From Rhodoplanes serenus (GTDB taxonomy: Bacteria > Pseudomonadota > Alphaproteobacteria > Rhizobiales > Xanthobacteraceae), in NCBI GenBank assembly GCA_009720755.1, contig WNKV01000029.1, forward strand, positions 1 to 37,965: a DNA stretch of 37,965 nt. Reading direction: 5' to 3'. The notes under the pieces were generated by a model. The model searched no databases, was not told the DNA's origin, and saw only the letters and a list, made by a program, of their open reading frames with translations. A program made the position numbers and the translations under genes. Numbering within the stretch: position 1 is the stretch's first letter; each line of letters opens with the position of its first letter. This document shows positions 24,191-33,000 of this stretch, piece after piece.

Positions 24191-25102
24191 TTGGTCGATC
24201 TCTGCATCCGCCACCGGACGACCTACGATTATCGTGTGCCCGTGACGCTGTGGCCACACCGGCTGATGATGCGGCCGCGCGAGAGCCACGAGCTGCGTCT
24301 CGTCGACCACGCGCTCGAGGTGAGCCCCGATGCGTCGATCGGCTGGGCCCAGGACGTCCTCGGCAACACCGTGGCGACCGCGACATTCGCGGCCGCGACC
24401 GACCGGCTCGTCGTCGACAGCGTCGCGACCGTGCGGCTCGACGTCGCCGCCTGGCCGGTTTTTGCCATCGCGGCCTCGGCGACGTCCTACCCGTTCAGAT
24501 ACGCCGACGAGGAGTGGCTGGACCTCGGTCCCTTCACGGTGCCGCAGCACGACGACCCAGACGGCCGTCTGGGGCGCTGGGCGCGCGGCTTCGTGCGCAG
24601 CGATCCGACCGACACCCTGAGTCTGCTGAAGGACCTCGCGGCCGGCGTGTCGTCCGCGATCGCCTACGAGACACGCGACGAGGAGGGAACGTGGCCGCCG
24701 GGCGAGACCCTCGACCGTGGGTCGGGATCGTGCCGCGACCTCGCGACCCTGCTCATCGAGGCGGCGCGGCGGCTCGGCTTCGGCGGGCGCGCCGTGTCGG
24801 GCTATCTGCACGACCCGGTCGGCGACGGCGCGCCGGCGATGACGCCGCGCGCGAGCGCCTCGACCACCCATGCCTGGGCGGAGATCTACCTTCCCGGCGC
24901 CGGCTGGGTGACGTTCGACCCGACCAACCGCAACATCGGCGGCGCGAACCTGATCCCGGTCGCAGTGGCGCGCGACATCCGCCAGGCAGTTCCGGTGGCG
25001 GGCACGTTCGGCGGCCCCGCCGATGCGCTCGTCGCGATGACCGTGGAGGTCGTGGTGAGGGAGGAGCCGGTCGTCTCGCCGTCGCGAGCCGGTGCCGGAT
25101 GA
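24191..25102 (+). CDS. transglutaminase-like cysteine protease family protein
   Basis: 303-aa protein with an N-terminal beta domain (IRHRTTYDYRVPVTLWPHRL) and a transglutaminase-core domain. The triad is Cys181 (GSGSCRDLA), His227 (THAWAEIY) and Asp243 (FDPTN). This architecture is that of bacterial transglutaminase-like proteins that are often proteases and often sit beside alpha-E, circularly permuted ATP-grasp genes; none of those partners is here. TTG at 24191 has GGGAG 6-10 bases upstream. It starts 85 bases after the esterase, on the same strand. Confidence 0.9.
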   Translation: MVDLCIRHRTTYDYRVPVTLWPHRLMMRPRESHELRLVDHALEVSPDASIGWAQDVLGNTVATATFAAATDRLVVDSVATVRLDVAAWPVFAIAASATSYPFRYADEEWLDLGPFTVPQHDDPDGRLGRWARGFVRSDPTDTLSLLKDLAAGVSSAIAYETRDEEGTWPPGETLDRGSGSCRDLATLLIEAARRLGFGGRAVSGYLHDPVGDGAPAMTPRASASTTHAWAEIYLPGAGWVTFDPTNRNIGGANLIPVAVARDIRQAVPVAGTFGGPADALVAMTVEVVVREEPVVSPSRAGAG

Positions 25103-25127
25103 CGCGCAGCACCGGCGGCTCGTACGA

Positions 25128-25145
25128 CCACCGACCGACCGGTGG
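25128..25145 (+). terminator. hairpin after the transglutaminase gene
   Basis: CCACCG, loop ACCGAC, CGGTGG, 26 bases after the stop. No U-run, so a weak candidate. Confidence 0.3.
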
Positions 25146-25384
25146 CGCGTGAGCAGTATGGAACAGAACCGGCCGGGCCGGCCGCGGCATGATAACACTG
25201 TCGAGCGCGTAGGCCTTTCGGCCACATCGCCGACACGAGAATCGGTCTGTCTGCGGTGCATCTCCGCCCACGCTCGTCGGTCGGTGACGAGCGTCTCCTC
25301 TTCGACCGGCCGATCTTCGGCCGGCCGAGCGACCCGGCGCGACCCGGCGTTCGCGACCACGCCCTCACCCCTGGAGCACCTCCG

Positions 25385-26536
25385 TTGCCGATTCAAATCG
25401 ACCGCAGAGCCGAGCACGACGACATCGTCTATCCGGCCACCGTCCCGTTCCTGCTCGTCCATCTGGCGTGCTTTGCCGCGATCTGGACCGGCGTCACCGT
25501 CGAGGCGGTGATCCTGGGCGTCGGCCTGTACTGGCTGCGGATGTTCGGCATCGGCGCCGGCTATCACCGCTACTTCTCGCACCGCGCCTTCTCGAGCAGC
25601 CGGCCGGTCCAGCTCGCCCTCGCCGTGCTGGCGCAGAGCTCGGCACAGCGCAGCGTCCTGTGGTGGGCCGCCAAGCACCGGCATCACCACCTGCATTCCG
25701 ACACCGAGCAGGACGTGCACTCGCCGGTGCGGTGCGGCTTCCTGTACAGTCATGTCGGCTGGATCTTCGCCCGCCGGCACGACGACACCGACCTCTCGAA
25801 GATCGCCGACTTCGCCCGCTTCCCGGAGCTGACGTGGCTGCACCGCTTCGAGCTGGTGCCGGCCGTGCTGCTGGCCGTGCTCTGCTTCCTGGTGGCCGGG
25901 TGGTCGGGGCTGGTGATCGGCTTCTTCTGGAGCACGGTCGCGGTCTATCACGCCACCTTCTGCATCAACTCGCTCGCCCATGTGCGCGGCAAGAAGCGCT
26001 TCGTCACCGGCGACGAGTCGCGCAACAACTGGGTACTTGCGATCATGACCATGGGCGAGGGGTGGCACAACAACCACCACGCCTATCAGAGCAGCGCGCG
26101 CCAGGGGTTCCGCTGGTGGGAGATCGACCCGACCTACTATATCTTGCTCGGCCTGTCCCGGCTCGGGGTCGTCTGGGACCTGAAGACCCCGCCCGCCCAG
26201 GTGCTCCGCAACGAGCAGCGGCTCGGCACCAAGGTGGTGTATCGGGCGGCCGAGCAGCTCGCCGCGCGCTTCAACGTCGAGCGCATCGCCGCGGCGACGG
26301 CGGCCGCGCTGCACGGCCCCGATCTGGCGGCGTTGCGGGCCAGCTTCGCCTCGGCGCAGCATCGCGCGGCCGACCTGCTCGCGAGCCTCGACCTGCCGCA
26401 TGTTCCCGATCGCGACGAGCTGCTGGCCGAGGCCCGGGCGATGTTCGCGAAGACCCCGTCGCTGGACACGATCGTCGACCGCGCCTACGCCATTCTGCTC
26501 GCCTCGGTCGCGTCGCGGCTGGTGAACGCCACATGA
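25385..26536 (+). CDS. acyl-CoA / acyl-lipid desaturase
   Basis: 383-aa membrane di-iron fatty-acid desaturase (delta-9 type by pattern). Three histidine boxes are intact: H61RYFSH66, H98RHHH102 and H228NNHH232, with GEGWHN before the last. Hydrophobic helices lie near residues 20-55 and 155-195. A C-terminal extension of about 95 residues (290-383) after the desaturase core is helical and charged. TTG at 25385 with GGAG 8 bases upstream is the best start, as no ATG precedes the first conserved block. Confidence 0.92.
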   Translation: MPIQIDRRAEHDDIVYPATVPFLLVHLACFAAIWTGVTVEAVILGVGLYWLRMFGIGAGYHRYFSHRAFSSSRPVQLALAVLAQSSAQRSVLWWAAKHRHHHLHSDTEQDVHSPVRCGFLYSHVGWIFARRHDDTDLSKIADFARFPELTWLHRFELVPAVLLAVLCFLVAGWSGLVIGFFWSTVAVYHATFCINSLAHVRGKKRFVTGDESRNNWVLAIMTMGEGWHNNHHAYQSSARQGFRWWEIDPTYYILLGLSRLGVVWDLKTPPAQVLRNEQRLGTKVVYRAAEQLAARFNVERIAAATAAALHGPDLAALRASFASAQHRAADLLASLDLPHVPDRDELLAEARAMFAKTPSLDTIVDRAYAILLASVASRLVNAT

Positions 26537-26544
26537 TCGATCGT

Positions 26545-26565
26545 CCGCCGGAAGCTCCGCGGCGG
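26545..26565. terminator. hairpin between convergent genes
   Basis: CCGCCG (26545-26550) pairs with CGGCGG (26560-26565). It lies between the desaturase stop and the end of the minus-strand transporter fragment, so it could end both transcripts. No U-run. Confidence 0.3.
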
Positions 26566-26595
26566 CCTGTCGCCGGCCCGTCGTCGGCCGTCTGA

Positions 26596-26988
26596 TCAGA
26601 ACGGCCAGACAAGGGGTATGAGGAACGACCCGACGCAGAGGACGATGAGCGAAAGCGGCAGCCCGAGGCGGGCGTAATCGCCGAATCGATATCCGCCGGG
26701 GCCGAACACCAGGGTATTGCACTGATGCCCAATAGGCGTGATGAAATCGCATGCGGCGCCGATCGCCACGGCCATCAGCAACGGTTCTGCCGACGCCCCG
26801 AGCTTGTGTCCGATACCGGCGGCGACGGGTGCCATGATGAGGACCGTGGCGGCGTTGTTGAGGACCGGCGTCACGGCCATGGCGGCGATCATCACGAGCG
26901 CGAATGCCATCATCGCCACGATGATTGCGACTGGCAGCACTTGGCTGGACGTCCACCGCGCCTCCTTGGATGCCCCCCTGGTCTGCAC
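26596..26988 (-). pseudogene. SLC13/DASS-type anion permease, C-terminal fragment
   Basis: The last roughly 115 codons of a divalent-anion:sodium symporter-type permease: LPVAIIVAMMAFALVMIAAM, then VTPVLNNAATVLIMAPVAAG, LLMAVAIGAACDFITPIGHQ, then NTLVFGPGGYRFGDYARLGL and a final membrane helix ending VWPF. The NNAAT and TPIGHQ-N motifs are the substrate/sodium-site hallmarks of the second repeat. Everything before this (several hundred residues, first repeat and TrkA-C domains) is missing: its 5' end stops at about 26950, next to the ndvB stop at 27002. It is therefore a truncated gene, not a small protein. Confidence 0.8.
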
Positions 26989-27001
26989 GGGATCTCGACA
27001 G

Positions 27002-30000
27002 TCACTCGATCACGAGCGGATCGAGTCCTTTCCCTTCTCCGGACCATTGCCGAGATCCCTGTCTATCGATCGATGTCTTGACGGCGATTCGAAGCGCATG
27101 GGGATATCCGTCCAAGGGGACGCGAACCGGCCTTCCCCGTCGCTCCATGACGACGCCGTCGAGCGAAGCCTGCGCCGGGGCACCGGGCGGCGCCGCCTCG
27201 ACCCGGATCTCGTAACGGGTCGACCCGACCGTCACCCGTGCCTCGAAGCCCGGCCAGGCGGCCGGGAGGCAGGGATCGACGACGAGTTCCCCGCCCTCCC
27301 GGCGCAGCCCGAGAATCCCCTCGACGCCGGCCCGGTACATCCAGCCGGCCGCGCCCGTGTACCAGCTCCAGCCGCCGCGCCCGACATGCGGCGCCACCGA
27401 GTAGACGTCGCCCGCCACCACATAGGGCTCGACCTTGTAGCGGGCGACCGCGCCGGGCGTGCGGGCGTGATTGATCGGGTTGAGCATGGCGAACAGATCG
27501 ACGGCCTTGTCGGCGTCGCGCAACTTGGCGAAGGCCAGGATCGCCCACATGGCGGCATGGCTGTACTGCCCGCCGTTCTCGCGCAGCCCGGGCGGGTAGC
27601 CCTTGATGTAGCCGGGATCGCGCACGGTCCGGTCGAAGGGCGGGGTAAACAGCAGCGCGAGCCCGTCGCTTCGGCGGACGAGGTGCTCGTCGAGCGATGC
27701 CATCGCGGTTGCGGCCCGGGCCGGGTCGGCGGCCCCCGACAGCACCGCCCAGGACTGCGCGATGGAATCGATCCGACATTCGTCGCTCTGCTCGGAGCCG
27801 AGCCAGGAGCCGTCGTCGCAGGTGGCGCGGCGATACCACGCGCCATCCCACGCCTCCTGCTCGATCGCCGCCCGCACCGTGGCCGCATGCGCGGTCCAGC
27901 GCCGTGCCCGGTCGGCGTCGCGGTCCTTGGCCAGCGGCGCGAACAGCGCGACGGCGCGCACCAGGAGCCAACCGAGCCATACGCTCTCGCCGCGGCCTTC
28001 GTGGCCGACCCGGTTCATGCCGTCGTTCCAATCGCCGCTACCGATTAGCGGCAGCCCGTGCGTCCCGGTGAGCGCGACGCTCTGGTCGAGCGCGCGGGCG
28101 CAGTGCTCGAACAGCGTGGCCGGCTCGTCGCCGATCGTCGGCTGGAACAGCGCGTCGTGCTGGCCCGGCGCGAGCGCCGGTCCCTCCAGGAACGGCACCG
28201 GCTCGTCGAGCACGCCGGTGTCGTGCGACCACGCCACATAGGTTGCGGTGGCGAAGGCGAGCCAGGCGCGGTCGTCGGAGATACGGGTGCGCACGCCGAG
28301 GCCGGAGGTCGGCAGCCACCAATGCTGGACGTCGCCTTCGACGAACTGCCGTGCCGCGACCCGCAGGAGGTGGCTGCGCATCGCGCCCGGCTCGGCGAAG
28401 GTCAAGGCCATGCAGTCCTGGAGCTGATCACGAAACCCATAGGCGCCGCTCGCCTGATAGAAGGCCGCGCGCGCCTGGATGCGGCAGGCGATGGTCTGGT
28501 AGAGCAGCCAGCCGTTCAGCATGATGTCCATGGCGCGGTCGGGCGTCTTCACCCGGACGGCGCCGAGCACCCGGTCCCAATGCGCCGTCACCTCGACCAG
28601 CACCGAGTTTAGATCGGCGGTCCGATAACGGACGATCAACGCCCGTGCCGCCTCGGCACTCATGCACTGGCCGAGGATCATCGGGATCTCGACGGTCCCG
28701 CCCGGCGCGAGATCGACGACGCGCTGCTGGGCGGCGCAGGGATCGAAGCCGGCGCCGGTGGTGCGCGACAGCGGTCTGTGGCCGATGAGCGCCGCCGGCG
28801 CGGCGAGCGAGCCGTCGCGGCCGATGAACTCGGTCCGGTCCGCCGTCCAGGCGGTCTGAAGGCCGGCCATGTCGGCGAAGGCGACACGGCCGGCGAAGGC
28901 GATGCTCCACGGATTGCGGGCCAGGATGGCGCCGGTCTCGCGGTCGAGCTCGGTGGTGACGAACGGCCCCGACGCCGACCGCGAGGCGCCCAGCACCCAT
29001 TCGGCATAGCGGGTGACCGAGAGCCGGCGCGGCCGGCCCGACAGGTTGCGCAGCGTCAGCCGTGAGATCTTCACCGGATCGACGAGCGGCACGTAGTGCA
29101 GGAGATCGGACGCGATGCCGCCGGCCTGATGCTCGAAGCGGCTGTAGCCCCAGCCGTGGCGCGCCAGATAGATGCCGCCGTCGTCGATCGGCCGCGCCGT
29201 CGGGCACCACAGCTCGCCGGTCTCCTCGTCGCGGATGAAGATCGCCTCGCCGGCCGGATCGGCCACCGGATCGTTCGACCACGGCGTCAGCTGGTTCTCG
29301 CGGCTGTTCTCGGCGAAGGTGAAGCCGGTGCCCTCCGCCGCCACCTGGAAGCCGAAGCCCGGATTGGCGATCACGTTGATCCACGGCGCCGGCGTCGTCC
29401 GGCCGCCGTCGAGCACGATCACGTACTCGCGGCCGTCGCGGTCGAAGCCGCCGAGGCCGTTGAACAGCTCCAGGGTCGTGGGGACCCGCAGCTGCGTGTG
29501 CCGCGGCGGCAGCGACGGCTCCCGCCTCGGCTCGGCCGGCGCCCGGCGCGGCGGTACCGGCAGGCGCGCGATCTGGGCGGCGATCGACCCGCGCCGCGCC
29601 ACCAGCACGACGCGGGCGACCGACTGGAGGAGTGCCCGTGCCTCGCTGCTCATCAGGTCGGCCCGCAGCGTGTAGACCGACCCCTGCGCGAGCGCGTCGC
29701 CGAGCCGCGGTCGGGTCTGGCTGCTGCGCACCGCGGTCTCGATCGCGACCTGCAAATCCTGCAGATAAGACGAGGCGTGTTCGTTGACGATGACCAGGTC
29801 GACGGCGAGCCGCTTGATGCGCCAGTATTCGTGCGCCCGCAGGAGCTGGCGGACCTGGGCGATGTCCTCGACGTCGTCGATGCGCAGGAGGACGATCGGC
29901 AGGTCGCCCGAGATGGCCAGCGGCCATAGCGCGCTCTGCGGGCCTGCGCCGCGCAGGATCGCGTCCGGTGCGGCCCGGAACCGACGGTCGGCATAGATGA

Positions 30001-33000
30001 TCGGCGCGACCAGGGTCTGGAAGTCCGCGGCCTCCTCGGCGTCGATGCCGAGATGGCGAAGCTGGACCTGCGCCTGCGTCCAGGCGAGCATCCGGGCGCG
30101 ATCGTAGGCGTTGCGGTCGTGCAGCGTGTCGACGAGGTCGAGCAGCTCGGCCCGGGTCGATGCCACGACGGTCCAGAACGCCACCCGCGCGGTCCGCCCG
30201 GGCGGCACCACGACGCGTCGTCGCAACGCGAACACCGGGTCGAGCACGGTGCCGACCGTGTTGGACAACGGCCGGCCGTCGAGGAAGCCGGCCGCCGTGG
30301 CGACGCAGCGGCCGCGGCCGACGAAGCGGGCCCGGTCCGTCTCGTATTGCGGATCGGCGGCGATCTCACCCTCCACCACGGCGAAGTGCGCGGCGAACAC
30401 CTGCAACTCTCCGTGCGCGCGTGGGCGGCGCGTCGCCACGAGCGCGCCGAATTCGGCGACGTGCTCGGTCTCGACGAACAGCTTGGTGAAGGCCGGGTGC
30501 GCCGCGTCCGCGGCCGGCGTCGTCAGCACCACCTCGGCATAGGAGGTGAGCTCGATGTCGCACGCCTGGCGTCCGTCGTTGGTCAGCGTGACGCGGCGGA
30601 CCTCGCCGTCGTGCTCGCCCGAGACCAGCACCTCCATGGCGGTCGTCAGCGCGCCGTCGTGGCGGACGAACGCGGCGTGATCCTCGCCGAACAAGACGTC
30701 GCCACTGCCGGCCGCGCCGATCGGCTGCGCACCGGCCGACCAGACGCGCCCGCTGCGCACATCGCGCAGGACGATGTAGGAACCCCAGTCGTCCAGGGTC
30801 GCGTCCTCGCGCCAGCGGGTGACGGCGATGTCGCGCCAGCGGCTGTAGCCCGAGCCGGCAGCCGTCAGCATCACGCTGTAGCGGCCGTTGGACAGGAGAT
30901 GGGTGATCGGGGCCTGGCCGGTCGTCGCCGACACGCGGCGCACCATCGGCACCGTGGTGCGGCTCTGCAGGGTCGCGGCGCTCGGCTCCTCGGCGCGCGG
31001 CCGTGCCACGACGACCTCACGCGGCACCCGCTCCTGAAGCAGAAGCTCGCTCGCTTGGATCATCGGCTCGCGGTGGAACCGGTCCCGCATCCGGCCGCCC
31101 TGGAGCGTGTTGGCGATCGCCACGATGGTCATGCCCTGGTGGTGGGCCATGACGGTGCGGACGACGGCGACACGGTCGCCCTCGGGCAGACGCGACGGGG
31201 TGAAGTCGAGCGCCTCGTAGAAGCCGTAGCGGCCGCGCCCGCCCATCGCGGCGATCCGCGCATAGTTGTCGCAGGCGCCGTGCGGATCCACCATGGTCGC
31301 GAGCCCGGTCGCGTAGGGCGCGATCACCACGTCGTCGGACAGGCCGCGCTTCAGGCCGAGGCCGGGGACGCCGAAATTGGAGTACTGGTAGGTGAACTCG
31401 ACGTCGCGGGCGTTGTAGGCCGATTCCGAGATGCCCCACGGGACGCCGAGCGAGCGCCCGTAGGCCTGCTGGCGTGCCACCACCAGGCGGCTTGTCTGCT
31501 CGAGCAGGCTGCCGGCCGGCGCCCGCATCACCAGCGCCGGCATAAGATACTCGAACATCGAGCCCGACCAGGAGATGAGCGCCGAGCCGTTGCCGAGCGG
31601 TGTCGCAGTGCGGCCGAGACGGAACCAGTGGCGGGTCGGGACATCGCCCTTGGCGATCGCGAACAGGCTTGCGAGCCGCGCCTCCGAGGCGAGCAGGTCG
31701 TAGCAGCTCTCGTCGAGCCGGCGGTCGGCGACCGAATAGCCGATCGACAGGAGCTTGCGGTCGGGATCGACCAGGAAGGCGAAGTCCATCGCCATCGCCA
31801 TTCTTCGCGCGGAGTCGGCGAGGACCGTCAAGCGCGCGTCGAGGTCGTGACTAGCGTGGTGGTCCCAGTCGCTTTCGTGCGCGGTCACCGATCGGCCCAA
31901 CGCCTCGATCCAGAACACCAGATCCGGCGGGTCGTCGCTCGCGGCGGCCGGCACCAGCGCGTGGGCCATCCGGCCGGCCTTCTCGGCGAGCCGCTTCACG
32001 GCCGGCGACGCCGTCTCGATCGTCTGCCTGCCGTCGAGCTGGGCGTCGATCTCGTCGAGCGCGGCGAGAAGGCGCCGGCCTGGCTCGCTGCCCGTGGCGG
32101 GCACCAGCGCGGCGGTCTCGCGTGCCAGACGGAGGTGATCGCGCATGCCGCTGCGCGCATCCGGCGACCGGACGGCGTCGATCCACTCCTCGCAGGCATT
32201 GGCGAGCGTGAGCAGGTAGCCGGCGAGATTGCCGCTGTCGACCGACGAGACATAGGCCGGCTCCAGCACCTGACCGTCGCGCGTGCCGTACCAGTTGTAG
32301 AAGTGCCCCCGGAAGCGCGGCAGCGCCTGCATGGCGCCGAGCGTCGCCTCCAACCGTTCGATCGTCTCGGTGGTGCCGGCCCAGCCCAGGTCGCGTGCCG
32401 CGACGGCGGAGAGCAGATAGAGGCCCATGTTGGTCGGCGAGGTGCGGTGGGCAACGACCGGCCGCGGATCCTCCTGGAAATTGTCCGGCGGCAACATGCC
32501 GTCTTCCGGCGTCACGAAGGTCTCGAAGAATCGCCAGGTCCGCCGCGCCACGAGGCGCAGCGCCCGCGCGTCCTGATCGGAGGCAGTGGCCCGCCCGGCG
32601 ATCCGCGGCGATCGGCTGGCGCGTTGCGCCAGCGCCGGCGCCCCGAGCCACAGGAGCCCGAACGGTAGCGCCAGCGACCACGATGAAGGCGCGAGCAGGA
32701 CGGCACCGGCCGCGACCGCGGCCCCGAGCGCCGTGCCGCCCGCCATGTCGTGATAGAAGCCGCGGACGCCGAGGCGCGGTCTGCCGGTCGACTGTGCCGC
32801 CGTCGTCCATTCGAGCAGATGGCGGCGCGTGATCAGCAGCCGGACCAGCGTCCGCACGATCGCATCGCTCGCCCGCCACGCCTGGTCGGCGACGAGCGCG
32901 ACCGTCATGACGGTCTGCATGCCGGCGAGGCGCAGATCGTCGGCGAGCGTGCCGAGATGGTTGCGGACCCGGATGCCGCTGCGGCGCGGCAGCACCGCGA

